Shown one piece after another: positions 50,933 through 59,709 of a stretch of DNA of 64,000 bases; within the stretch, counting starts at the first letter, position 1; every line of letters starts with the position of its first letter. The stretch spans positions 1 to 64,000 of the forward strand of contig NZ_KB894424.1 in NCBI RefSeq assembly GCF_000374445.1, read 5' to 3'. The position numbers and the translations under genes are program-made. Below the pieces are notes generated by a model. It did no database searches. It had not been told where the DNA came from and worked only from the letters and a program-made list of their open reading frames with translations. This DNA comes from Actinokineospora enzanensis DSM 44649 (lineage in GTDB: Bacteria > Actinomycetota > Actinomycetes > Mycobacteriales > Pseudonocardiaceae).

Positions 50933-53900
50933 GTGCACAACGAGGTGAGCGGAACCGTGCACGGCACCGTGATCCAGGCCCACACGGTGACCGTCTCGGC
51001 TGGTGCCCCGCGATCGGTATGGATGGTCCCCACCCCCGACCGCCCACTGGTGGAACGCGCGGCCGAATCCACCCGACTGCACGACCTGGTGACCAGCGGC
51101 GAACAACTCATCGGCGTCGTCGGCCCAGGCGGCTTCGGCAAGACGACCCTGGTCATCCAGCTCTGCCACCGACTGCGCGCCGCGTTCCCCGGCGGCATCC
51201 TCTGGGTCACCCTCGGCGAACACGTCCCCGACCCGGTCCTGGCCGACAAGCTCAACGACCTCTGCGAACTCCTCGGCGCCCGCCGCCCCACCCTCACCGA
51301 CCCGAACATGGCAGGCCACCGACTACGAGAACTTCTCACCTCCCGCGAACCCGCCCTCTTGGTGGTGGACGACGTCTGGGCGGCGAGCAGACTGACCCCG
51401 TTCCTCGGCCACAACACCCCGGTCATCACCACCAGCCGCGCCCGGGGTGCGCTCCCACCCGCCGCCAAGATCGTCCCGGTATCCGCCCTGAGCCCCAGCG
51501 AGAGCCGTATCCTCCTCACCCTGGGCATCGACGGCCTGACCCGCACCGAGGAGCTGCTGAAACTCACCGGCCGCTGGGCGATCCTGCTCTCCCTCGTCAA
51601 CAGCGCCATCCGCCAGTCAGTGGAAGAAGGCGACACACCCGACGACGCCGCTTCCCTGGTCGCCGAACAACTGCGCCTGGACGGGCCGGACAGCCTCGAC
51701 ATGGACAGCGCCGACCGCCGCGACTCCGCCATCCGGGCCACCGTCGAAGCCAGCCTCCACCGGTTGTCCCCGGACGATCGGGAGCGCTTCCGGGAACTGG
51801 CGGTGTTCCCCGAGGACACCGACATCCCGACCGAGGTCGTCCACCTCCTCTGGGCGTCGGTCGGGCTGTCCCCGGCCCGCTGTCGCAAGCTCGTCCGCCT
51901 GCTGAGGGACTCCTCCCTGATCGCCGCCTCCCCCAGCGCCGTGCGGCTGCACGACGTCCTGCGCGCCTACCTGCGCCAAGTGCTCGGCGACGCCCTGCCC
52001 GGGGTGCATGCCCGACTGGTCGCGGCCCTACGCACCGAGATCCCCGGCGAATGGGACACCGCCCGCCCCTACACCCTCCACCACCTGGCGACCCACGCCG
52101 CCGAGTCGGGACTGCTGGACCGCCTGCTGCTCGACGCGGGTTTCCTCCTCGCCGCCGACCAACCCGGGGTCCTGACCTGCCTGGACCAGGCCCGGACTCC
52201 GGAGGCCAAGCGCGCGGCGACCGCCTACCGACGGGCCGCCCACCACCTGCGTGACCGGCCCGAGCACGAGCGCCCCGCCTACCTGGAACTGGCCGCACGC
52301 CAGGAAGGCGCGACGGACCTGGCCGATGAGGCGGGCGAGTTGGCCACGGACTCCCCTTGGCGCTGCGACTGGGCCCACTGGAACCCCGGCCTGCCACACC
52401 GGATCTTGGACCGGCACGACCGGATGGTCGACGAGATCGCGCTGGTTCCCCTGCCGGACGGCAGGCTCTGGGTAGTCAGCAGGTCGCGGAACGATGTCCG
52501 CGTCGTGGACGCGGACACCAACGAGGCCGTCCGCCCGCCGTGGCCGATGCTCTACCGGCAGACCTCGGCAATCGCGTGCGTACCGCTGCCCGACGGCCGC
52601 CACGCGATCGTCGCGGGCTCGACCTCGGGCATGGTCCGCGCCTGGTACCCCGAGTCCGGCGAGCCGCTGCGGTGGACTTTCTCCGCACCGCCGGACACCG
52701 ATGACGATCTGTGGGACCTGCCCGAACCCGTCCTGTCGCCCGAGTGGGACGTTCCGGACGAGGTGATCCAGCACTGCCCAGCCGACCAGCGGTGGGAGCC
52801 GACAGACGATGCGGATCCCTGGGAGGACGACTACCCGCGCTGGTCAGCCCGGTTCGACGCCATCGAGTGCGAGTTCCTCGGTCTGTGCCCGCCCCCGGAC
52901 CGCTTCGAGACGGCGGTGGAGTGCGTCGTCTGGGACAACTCACCGGGTGATCCCGTGGTCGTGGTGGCGGCCGGGGGTGTGATCCGGATGTGGGACCCGA
53001 CGGCGGGGCGACTGGCGGCGACAAGGATCGAGTTCCGGAACGCGGCGCCGTTCCGGGCGAACGACTTGGCCCCGCGCCGCCTTGTGGACGGTCGAGCAGT
53101 GGTCGTGGTGGATACCCGTGCGGTACTTCCCTTCGGCCAGTTGCCTGCCGACTTCCAGTGGCCCTTCGACCTGACGACCGGTGCGCGGCTGGCACTCTCG
53201 GAGGCCGACGAGGAGATGCCGCTGCTGGTCCTGCCGGACGGCGCACACCTGAAAGCGCGGGATCTCGCATTCCTGTCGAACTGGTCGGACGCCATCCGGC
53301 GACGTCTCGGGGTGCCCCAACACCCCGGTGGGATCTCGGCCACCGCCCTGTGCATGCGTGGCGGCGAGCAGGCCATGGTGGCGACCGGTGGCTTCGACGG
53401 CGTGGTGCGGTTGTGGGATCTCCAGGTGCTCCTCCACACGACCTGGCCCACGCTCGACCCGTCGACCCAGCCCACCGACCTGGTTCGGGCAGGCGAATGG
53501 ATTGTGACCGCGCACGAGGGGTACGTCCGAGTACGGGATGCGTCCGGTGAGGTGACGCGAGAGCTGAGCCTCGAATCACCGCCGACCAGCCTGGTGCCGG
53601 TTCTCGCCCCCAGCGAGGAAGCAGACCCGCCGCTGGTCGTGATGACCTTCCGGGACAGTCCGGTCCGAGTCTGGAACGTCGACACCGGCGAGGTCGACAC
53701 GCGAGACTGGACCCCACCCGCACAGGCGATCACCTGTGTCCGGACGACAGATGCGCGCACCGTGCTGCTGACCGCGACAGCAACCTCCCGACTCGACGCC
53801 TGGGATCTGGTCACGGGAAATCGGCTGTGGATGGCCGACGGGGAACCACTGCGTGGTCCGCTCTTCCCCTTCGACCCGGAGACAGTCGAGATCACCGTGT

Positions 53901-54394
53901 TGGCGATGCCGCGCGACCTGCTCCTCATCAGCCGCCCCAGGCTCCGTAGGCACAGCTTCGAAGTTCGCGGGGCGGAAACAGGATCCGTGGTCGAGGCGGA
54001 CCTCTTGGACGATCATCCCCTGATGACGCAGAAGCTCGCGGTCGTCCCGGACGGCGAGGAGTCGCTCGTGCTCTCGCTCTACGGTCCGTCCGAGCCGCTG
54101 GAGAAAGGGCGGTTGCCCGTCGCCTGCGGCCGAGGCCATCAGGCCATCCCGGGCAGGCGCGACTGCTTGCTCTGGAACGGCGCCGTTGTGCTCACCTCGG
54201 CCGAAATGAGCAGCGTCGTGGTCGGCAGGAGCGTCGACGTGCTCGACGCCTGGACCAATGACGTCTGCGACAGCAGGTGGAGCACGGATCTCGCGATCCA
54301 CCTCGACACCTACGCCAACATGGTCCTCGCGCTGGAGCCTGATCGGGTGGTGGTGGCGACCGACCAGGGGCTCGTGGGACTGCGGTTGTGGTGA
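50933..54394 (+). CDS. STAND protein: NB-ARC NTPase with WD40-type repeats
   Basis: 1153 residues. The first 20 (NEVSGTVHGTVIQAHTVTV) match the short GxVxGxVVQAxxI motif that precedes many actinobacterial STAND proteins. NB-ARC: Walker A GPGGFGKTT (64-72), Walker B ALLVVDDVW (141-149), VITTSRARG as sensor, then winged-helix DSLHRLSPDDRERFRELAVFPEDT-like and LHDVLRAYLRQ blocks. From about 490 there are repeated beta-propeller units (VIRMWDPTAGRLAATR, GVVRLWDL, VRVWNVDTGEV, RLDAWDLVTGNRLW, TDQGLVGLRLW). No enzymatic effector domain is recognised. Such proteins act as signal sensors, some in antiviral defence; its role here is unknown. Confidence 0.85.
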   Translation: MHNEVSGTVHGTVIQAHTVTVSAGAPRSVWMVPTPDRPLVERAAESTRLHDLVTSGEQLIGVVGPGGFGKTTLVIQLCHRLRAAFPGGILWVTLGEHVPDPVLADKLNDLCELLGARRPTLTDPNMAGHRLRELLTSREPALLVVDDVWAASRLTPFLGHNTPVITTSRARGALPPAAKIVPVSALSPSESRILLTLGIDGLTRTEELLKLTGRWAILLSLVNSAIRQSVEEGDTPDDAASLVAEQLRLDGPDSLDMDSADRRDSAIRATVEASLHRLSPDDRERFRELAVFPEDTDIPTEVVHLLWASVGLSPARCRKLVRLLRDSSLIAASPSAVRLHDVLRAYLRQVLGDALPGVHARLVAALRTEIPGEWDTARPYTLHHLATHAAESGLLDRLLLDAGFLLAADQPGVLTCLDQARTPEAKRAATAYRRAAHHLRDRPEHERPAYLELAARQEGATDLADEAGELATDSPWRCDWAHWNPGLPHRILDRHDRMVDEIALVPLPDGRLWVVSRSRNDVRVVDADTNEAVRPPWPMLYRQTSAIACVPLPDGRHAIVAGSTSGMVRAWYPESGEPLRWTFSAPPDTDDDLWDLPEPVLSPEWDVPDEVIQHCPADQRWEPTDDADPWEDDYPRWSARFDAIECEFLGLCPPPDRFETAVECVVWDNSPGDPVVVVAAGGVIRMWDPTAGRLAATRIEFRNAAPFRANDLAPRRLVDGRAVVVVDTRAVLPFGQLPADFQWPFDLTTGARLALSEADEEMPLLVLPDGAHLKARDLAFLSNWSDAIRRRLGVPQHPGGISATALCMRGGEQAMVATGGFDGVVRLWDLQVLLHTTWPTLDPSTQPTDLVRAGEWIVTAHEGYVRVRDASGEVTRELSLESPPTSLVPVLAPSEEADPPLVVMTFRDSPVRVWNVDTGEVDTRDWTPPAQAITCVRTTDARTVLLTATATSRLDAWDLVTGNRLWMADGEPLRGPLFPFDPETVEITVLAMPRDLLLISRPRLRRHSFEVRGAETGSVVEADLLDDHPLMTQKLAVVPDGEESLVLSLYGPSEPLEKGRLPVACGRGHQAIPGRRDCLLWNGAVVLTSAEMSSVVVGRSVDVLDAWTNDVCDSRWSTDLAIHLDTYANMVLALEPDRVVVATDQGLVGLRLW

Positions 54395-54525
54395 GAGTGC
54401 CGGACCATGGATGTCGTGGCCGGTCGGCCGCATGTCGGACGTCGGGGTGGGTGCGTCCCGTCGTGGCGGGAGAACGAGATCGGCCCGTGTCGTCGGTGCA
54501 ATCGGCGGCTCGCCGAGAAGTGCTG

Positions 54526-55653
54526 TCACATCGCCGGGAGGGTCACGACGACGCGCAGTCCCCCGCCGGGAACGGGTTCCGCGCGAACCGTGCCCCCGTG
54601 CGCGCGGGCGACCGCACGGACGATGGACAACCCCAGGCCGGTGCCGGTGTGCGAGGTCCGGTCGACACCGCCTCGGCGGAACGGCTCGAACAGTTCTCCG
54701 ACCCGTTCCGGAGCAATGACCGGGCCGGACGAGGCAACGTCCAGTGTTGTCCACTGTGGACCACAGCTGGTGTGCACCTCGATCCACCCGCCGTCCACAT
54801 TGTGCCGAACCGCGTTCTCCAACAGGTTGCCCGCCACCCGTTCGAGGAGCGCGGAATCCCCGACCACGGTGGCGTGACCGTCGTGAAAGCGGGCCGTGAT
54901 ACCCCGACGTTCCGCGTCGGAGCGAGTCGAGCGCCAGGCGCCTGCCACGACCACCGGTAGGTCAACCGGGCCCGTCGCGCCGACGCCCAGGCCGTCCGTG
55001 CGGGCCAGCACCAGCAGGGCCTCGACCAGCTCTCCCGCGCGCAATGTCGCTGCCCGGACCACATCGGCCATGCGGCGGAGTTCACCCAGGTCGGCGTTCG
55101 GATCGGACAGTGTGACGTCCAGTTCCGTGCGGATGACCGTGAGCGGGGTGCGCAGCTCGTGGCTCGCGTTGGCGACGAACTGGCGTTGCGCCGAGAACGC
55201 GGCCTGCAACCGGTCGAGCATGGCGTCGAACGTGTCCGCCAGCTCGGCCACCTCGTCGCGCGCGCCCTGGTGGTTGATGCGTTCACCGAGGGACTCCACC
55301 GACAGCCGGTGCGCCGTAGCGGTCACCTCTCGCAGCGGGCGCAGCACGCGGCCGGTGATGGCCCACGCGAGCACCGCCGTTGCCACGACCACACACACGA
55401 AAGCCACCGAGCCCGCCAGCAGTACCCGGTCGCGGGCGTCGTTCGACAACGCCTCGGCCAGTTTCTCGGCCTCGACGCGCACACCGCCGACCACCACCGT
55501 CGTCCCCGACGGCAGCGCGGGCACCGAGGCGACCACCTCGCCCGCCAACAGCCAGCCCAACCACAGCAGCAGCACGCTGACCACCGCGACCAGCCCGGTC
55601 GCCAGCAGCGTGACCCGGGCCCGCAGGCCGAACCCGCGCCTGCGGTCGGTCAC
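54526..55653 (-). CDS. HAMP-domain sensor histidine kinase
   Basis: 375 residues. Two TM helices (about 12-38 and 79-100) flank a short periplasmic loop, then HAMP, the DHp domain with H165 in ANASHELRTPLT, and HATPase boxes NLLENAVRHNVDGG, VAELFEPF-like and GTGLGLSIVRAVARAHGG. It follows its response regulator with a GTGA overlap, so the pair is one two-component system. The small sensor loop gives no clue to the signal. Confidence 0.92.
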   Translation of the reverse strand: MTDRRRGFGLRARVTLLATGLVAVVSVLLLWLGWLLAGEVVASVPALPSGTTVVVGGVRVEAEKLAEALSNDARDRVLLAGSVAFVCVVVATAVLAWAITGRVLRPLREVTATAHRLSVESLGERINHQGARDEVAELADTFDAMLDRLQAAFSAQRQFVANASHELRTPLTVIRTELDVTLSDPNADLGELRRMADVVRAATLRAGELVEALLVLARTDGLGVGATGPVDLPVVVAGAWRSTRSDAERRGITARFHDGHATVVGDSALLERVAGNLLENAVRHNVDGGWIEVHTSCGPQWTTLDVASSGPVIAPERVGELFEPFRRGGVDRTSHTGTGLGLSIVRAVARAHGGTVRAEPVPGGGLRVVVTLPAM

Positions 55654-56336
55654 CCCGCGGACTCGGCCGACCCGGTGGCCGTTGGCACCCGGTAGCCGGA
55701 GCCGACCACCGTGTCGATCACCCCGGGGTCACCCAGTTTCTTGCGCAGCGTCATCACCGTGACCCGCACGGTCGTGGTGAACGGGTCGGCGTTCTCGTCC
55801 CACACCCGCTCCAGCAGCTCCTCGCTGCTGACCACCGACCCGCGCGCGGCGAGCAGCACCTCCAGCACGCCGAACTCCTTGCGGGTCAGCTCCACCGGCT
55901 TCCCGGCCCGCGACACCATGCGCCGCGCCGGGTCCAGCTCGACATCACCCGCGACCAGCACCGGCGGCGTCACCGGCGTGGCCCGCCGAGCCAGCGCGCG
56001 CACCCGGGCGACCAGCTCCGGGAACGCGAACGGCTTGGCCAGGTAGTCGTCGGCCCCCAGCGAGAGCCCCTCCACCCGATCGGCGACGGCGTCGCTGGCG
56101 GTGAGCATCAGCACCCGGGTCAGCGCGCCGGACGCGACGATCTCCCGGCACAGGTCGTCGCCGTGCATCCCGGGTAGGTCGCGGTCGAGGACGACCACGT
56201 CGTACCTGGTCACCGAGGCCTTCTCATGCCCCTCGTCGCCGTCCAGGGCGATGTCGACGGCCATCCCCTCGCGCCGCAGACCACGCGCAACGGCCTCGGC
56301 GAGGGGCGCCTCGTCCTCCACGATCAGAATCCGCAC
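55650..56336 (-). CDS. OmpR/PhoB-type response regulator
   Basis: 228 residues. The receiver has E7-D8 and phosphoacceptor D51 (VVLDRDLPGMHGDDL), with LAKPFAFPELVARVRA as the Lys block. The winged-helix DNA-binding domain ends in SEELLERVWDENADPFTTTVRVTVMTLRKKLGDPGVIDTVVGSGYR. GTG at 56336 gives the normal VRILIVEDE start. It is similar to CutR/TcrA-type regulators. It is divergent from the class II aldolase, with a 24-bp palindrome between them. Confidence 0.92.
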   Translation of the reverse strand: MRILIVEDEAPLAEAVARGLRREGMAVDIALDGDEGHEKASVTRYDVVVLDRDLPGMHGDDLCREIVASGALTRVLMLTASDAVADRVEGLSLGADDYLAKPFAFPELVARVRALARRATPVTPPVLVAGDVELDPARRMVSRAGKPVELTRKEFGVLEVLLAARGSVVSSEELLERVWDENADPFTTTVRVTVMTLRKKLGDPGVIDTVVGSGYRVPTATGSAESAG

Positions 56337-56355
56337 CCCCCAACGGTGCCACACC

Positions 56356-56379
56356 CACCTGAGAACCGGTTCTCAGGTG
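56356..56379. promoter_or_regulatory. Perfect 24-bp palindrome between response regulator and aldolase genes
   Basis: CACCTGAGAACC and its exact complement meet at 56367/56368. It lies 19 bp from the regulator start and 24 bp from the aldolase ATG. OmpR-type regulators mostly bind direct repeats, so the binder may be a different dimeric repressor, or the site may be unusual for this family. Confidence 0.65.
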
Positions 56380-56403
56380 CGGCGGGCAGGGCATGATCAC
56401 CCC

Positions 56404-57051
56404 ATGATGCTGCGCTCCTTGCGCGAACAGGTGGCCACCCAGGCCCGCCGGATCGCGGCCGCGGGCCTGGTCCTGGGCACCGCGGGCAACCTCAGCGCCC
56501 GCCAGGGCGACCTCATCGCGATCACCCCGACGGGCGCGTCCCTGGCCGAGATGCGCGCCGAGATGGTCACGGTGATCGACCCGCGCGGGGAGGTCGTCGA
56601 CGGCACACTCGCCCCGACCTCTGAACTGGACCTGCACCTCGGTGTGTACACGCGGTACCGCCCAGGCGCGGTAGTCCACACGCACGCGCCCATGGCAACG
56701 GCGATGTCACTCGTGCTGGATGAACTGCCCTGTGTGCACTACCAGTTGGTGGAACTGGGCGGCACTGTCGCGGTCGCTCCTTACCGCACGTTCGGCACGC
56801 CGGAACTCGCCGAGTGCGTACTCGACGCCCTGGACGGCCGCACGGCCGCGCTCATGGCCAACCACGGCGGCATCACCCACGGCGCGGACCTGGAAACCGC
56901 GGTCACCCGAACGCTCCTGCTTGAGTGGGGCTGCGAACTCTTCTGGCGCGCCTCCGCCCTAGGCACCCCCCGCACCCTCACCCACCCCCAACGCGACGAC
57001 TACCTACGGCAGGTCTCCGCCCGCCAATACGGCAAAACCCGCCCTCTGTAG
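56404..57051 (+). CDS. Class II aldolase/adducin-family protein (fuculose-phosphate-aldolase-like)
   Basis: 215 residues. The zinc-binding set is present: GTAGNLSAR, TPTSE-type APTSELDLHLGVY with the catalytic Glu, AVVHTHAPMATAMS (His pair) and ALMANHGGITHG (third His). It probably cleaves an L-fuculose- or ribulose-phosphate-like substrate or acts as a related dehydratase or epimerase. ATG at 56404 has a second ATG directly after it. A leaderless or weak-RBS start is likely. Confidence 0.87.
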   Translation: MMLRSLREQVATQARRIAAAGLVLGTAGNLSARQGDLIAITPTGASLAEMRAEMVTVIDPRGEVVDGTLAPTSELDLHLGVYTRYRPGAVVHTHAPMATAMSLVLDELPCVHYQLVELGGTVAVAPYRTFGTPELAECVLDALDGRTAALMANHGGITHGADLETAVTRTLLLEWGCELFWRASALGTPRTLTHPQRDDYLRQVSARQYGKTRPL

Positions 57052-57071
57052 CCCTCCCCTCGGAAGGGAGA

Positions 57072-57201
57072 GCGTGATCGGGCTGGTGGGGAAGCATGAT
57101 CGGGTTCGCGGAGGAGTGTGATCGGCTTCTCGGCGGGCGTGAGTGGCTTCCCCGGGGGGCGCGAGGGCCAGTCGAGCGGGCGTGAGCGGCTCGGGAGCGG
57201 A
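57072..57201 (+). repeat. Six degenerate 21-22-bp tandem units
   Basis: Units beginning GCGTGATCGG, GCATGATCGG, GTGTGATCGG, GCGTGAGTGG, GCGCGAGGGC and GCGTGAGCGG follow each other every 21-22 bp. This period corresponds to two DNA helical turns, so any bound protein would face one side. The array lies between the aldolase stop and copy C. The 483-bp gap (57052-57534) otherwise holds copy C and the dxs terminator. Confidence 0.7.
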
Positions 57202-57293
57202 TTCCCTGGGTGAGGCGCGGGCGGATTCGCCCGTGGCAGGTGGGGCCGGGTCAGGGAGAGGCGTGGTCGATCTCCTCAGCGCCCGGGAGTGGG

Positions 57294-57403
57294 TTGTCCA
57301 CATGGGTCGTGAGTTGTCCACAGCCGGGCGCCAGTCACTTCCAGGGCCCTGACCTGCGCGAACAGGATTGCCTCAAGGGCCTGCCCCCAGGGCGGGAGGG
57401 GCC
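57294..57403 (+). repeat. Dispersed DnaA-box repeat, copy C
   Basis: TTGTCCACA twice (57294-57302 and 57314-57322, 20 bp apart), TTCCAG (57339), CTGACCTGC, GATTGCCT (57366 onward) and the module GGGCCTGCCCCCAGGGCGGGAGGGGCC type (57377-57403). The CACTTCCA and CTGACCTGC words are also in copy D. It lies between convergent genes. Confidence 0.75.
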
Positions 57404-57490
57404 TGCTCACCGAGTGATCGACTTCGGGCAGTTGAGGAGTCGGTGTCGCGGAGCGGCACAGTGGCTGGAAGGCGAGGAGCGGGAATGAGG

Positions 57491-57525
57491 CCGGGGCGGA
57501 CCGAGAGAGTCTCGGGCCGCCCCGG
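57491..57525 (-). terminator. Terminator of dxs
   Basis: CCGGGGCGG-A-CCGAGA (57491-57506) pairs with TCTCGG-G-CCGCCCCGG (57510-57525) with one mismatch and a 3-nt loop. It ends 9 nt from the dxs stop codon. Confidence 0.75.
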
Positions 57526-57534
57526 AGAGGCAGC

Positions 57535-59448
57535 TCAGGCCGGATCGGCGGCGCGGGCGACCTGTCGTGGGTTCTGGCCGATGAGGTCGGAGGCCCAGCC
57601 CGTGACGCGGCGGGCGACGTGTTGGGCGGTGAGGCCGAGGCGGACGAGGACCTCGTCGCGGGTTCCTTGGGCGTGGAACTCGTTGGGAATGCCCAGGTCG
57701 CGGAGGGGGACGTCCACATCGGAGTCGCGGAGCAACGCGGCCAGGGACCAGCCGAAGCCGCCGTGCCTGCCGCTGTCCTCGACGGTGACCACGAGTTTGT
57801 GGCGGGCGGCGAGGTCGGCGAGTTCGTGTGGGACGGGAGCGACCCAGCGCGGGTCGGCGACCGTGACCCCGATGCCCTCGGCGGCCAGGCGTTCGGCGGC
57901 GGCGAGGCCCAGTTCGGCGAAGGAGCCGACGGTCACCAGGAGGACGTCCTGGTTCTCGTCGCGGCGCAGGATGTCGACCTGGCCGAGGCGGGTCACCGCC
58001 GGGATGTCGTCGCCGACGGTGGCCTTGGGGAAGCGGAGCACGGACGGGCCGTCGTCGATGGCGACGGCCTCGCGGAGCTCCTCGCGGAGGGTGGCGGCGT
58101 CGCGGGGGGCGGCGATGTGGATGCCGGGGATGACGCCCAGGATGGACAGGTCCCACATGCCGTGGTGGCTGGCGCCGTCCGGGCCGGTGATGCCCGCGCG
58201 GTCGAGGACCACCGTCACCGGCTGGCGGTGCAGGGCCACGTCCATCAGCAGCTGGTCGAACGCCCGGTTCAGGAACGTCGAGTAGATCGCCACCACCGGG
58301 TGCAGGCCCGCCATGGCCATGCCCGCCGCCGAGGTGATCGCGTGCTGTTCGGCGATGCCCACGTCGAAGCAGCGGCGCGGGAAGCGCTCGGCGAACGGGG
58401 CCAGGCCGGTGGAGCGCAGCATCGCGGCGGTGACCGCGACGACGTCCTCGCGCTCCTCGCCGATGCGGGCCAGCTCCTCGGCGAACACCGACGTCCACAC
58501 CGTGCCCTTGGACTTGCGCGGTTTGCCGGTGACCGGGTCGATCGGGTCGGTCTGGTGCATCTGGTCGAGCACGTCGTTCTCGGCCAGCGGGTAGCCGTTG
58601 CCCTTGCGGGTGACCGCGTGCACGATCACCGGGCCGCCGAAGTCGCGGGCGCGGCGCAGGGCCTGCTCCAGGGCCTCCAGGTCGTGGCCGTCGACCGGGC
58701 CGAGGTACTTCAGGCCGAGGTCCTCGAACATGGCCTGCGGGCTGAGCGCGTCCTTGATGCCGCGCTTGGCCGCGTGCAGGGCGGCGTAGATCGGCTTGCC
58801 GACGACCGGCGTGCCCTGCAGCACCCGCTTGCCGCCCTCCAGGGCGCGCTCGTAGCCGGGGCGCAGCCGCAGGGTGGCGAGGTGGTCGGCGAGGCCGCCG
58901 ATGGTGGGCGAGTAGGAGCGGCCGTTGTCGTTGACGACGATGACCACGCCCCGGTCGGTGCCCGCGGCGATGTTGTTCAGCGCCTCCCAGCACATGCCGC
59001 CGGTGAGCGCGCCGTCGCCGACCACCGCGACCACCGTGCGCTTCTCGCCGCGCAGCTGGTGGGCCTTGGCCAGGCCGTCGGCGTAGGAGAGGGCGGCGGA
59101 GGCGTGGCTGTTCTCCACCAGGTCGTGCTCGCTCTCGGCGCGGCACGGGTAGCCGGAGATGCCGCCCTGCTGGCGCAGCTCGTCGAAGCCGTCCCGGCGG
59201 CCGGTGAGGATCTTGTGCACGTAGGCCTGGTGGCCGACGTCGAACACCAGGGAGTCCCGCGGGGAGTCGAACACCCGGTGCAGGGCCATGGTCAGCTCGA
59301 CCACGCCAAGGTTGGGGCCAAGGTGACCACCCGTCCTGGTGACCTTGTCCACCAGGAAGGAGCGCACCTCGACCGCGAGGCGGTCCAACTCCTCCGGGGT
59401 CATCCGCCTCAGATCGGCCGGTCCATGCACGGAATCCAGCAGGGTCAC
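57535..59448 (-). CDS. dxs: 1-deoxy-D-xylulose-5-phosphate synthase
   Basis: A 637-residue thiamine-diphosphate enzyme joining pyruvate and glyceraldehyde 3-phosphate, the first step of the MEP isoprenoid pathway. Signatures are [67 protein letters not shown] (ThDP/Mg GDG...N), [36 protein letters not shown] and [22 protein letters not shown]. Length is complete. The GTG start (annotated Met) follows the spacer after CAACGCG without a strong RBS. Confidence 0.96.
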   Translation of the reverse strand: MTLLDSVHGPADLRRMTPEELDRLAVEVRSFLVDKVTRTGGHLGPNLGVVELTMALHRVFDSPRDSLVFDVGHQAYVHKILTGRRDGFDELRQQGGISGYPCRAESEHDLVENSHASAALSYADGLAKAHQLRGEKRTVVAVVGDGALTGGMCWEALNNIAAGTDRGVVIVVNDNGRSYSPTIGGLADHLATLRLRPGYERALEGGKRVLQGTPVVGKPIYAALHAAKRGIKDALSPQAMFEDLGLKYLGPVDGHDLEALEQALRRARDFGGPVIVHAVTRKGNGYPLAENDVLDQMHQTDPIDPVTGKPRKSKGTVWTSVFAEELARIGEEREDVVAVTAAMLRSTGLAPFAERFPRRCFDVGIAEQHAITSAAGMAMAGLHPVVAIYSTFLNRAFDQLLMDVALHRQPVTVVLDRAGITGPDGASHHGMWDLSILGVIPGIHIAAPRDAATLREELREAVAIDDGPSVLRFPKATVGDDIPAVTRLGQVDILRRDENQDVLLVTVGSFAELGLAAAERLAAEGIGVTVADPRWVAPVPHELADLAARHKLVVTVEDSGRHGGFGWSLAALLRDSDVDVPLRDLGIPNEFHAQGTRDEVLVRLGLTAQHVARRVTGWASDLIGQNPRQVARAADPA

Positions 59449-59709
59449 CGCGTTGTCACCTCGTCCTGTCGTGGATGGCTGCTCTCCTGATCTCGGCCGG
59501 GTTCCCGCCCCGCGCGCCGGCTTCGGACCAGTCTACGAGTGCCCCGGGAGCACCGACCTTCGGTATCGGCCCCCGGACAAGTGACGAAGATCCCCCGATC
59601 GGGTCGTGTCGGTCACTGGCTGTTCCTTCGACTCGCACCTTTCGGACCTGCCCACCGGGTAGGGTTCCCGGCACGTCAGGGGGAGGGGAACAGCAGTGCG
59701 GGGGAAGTC

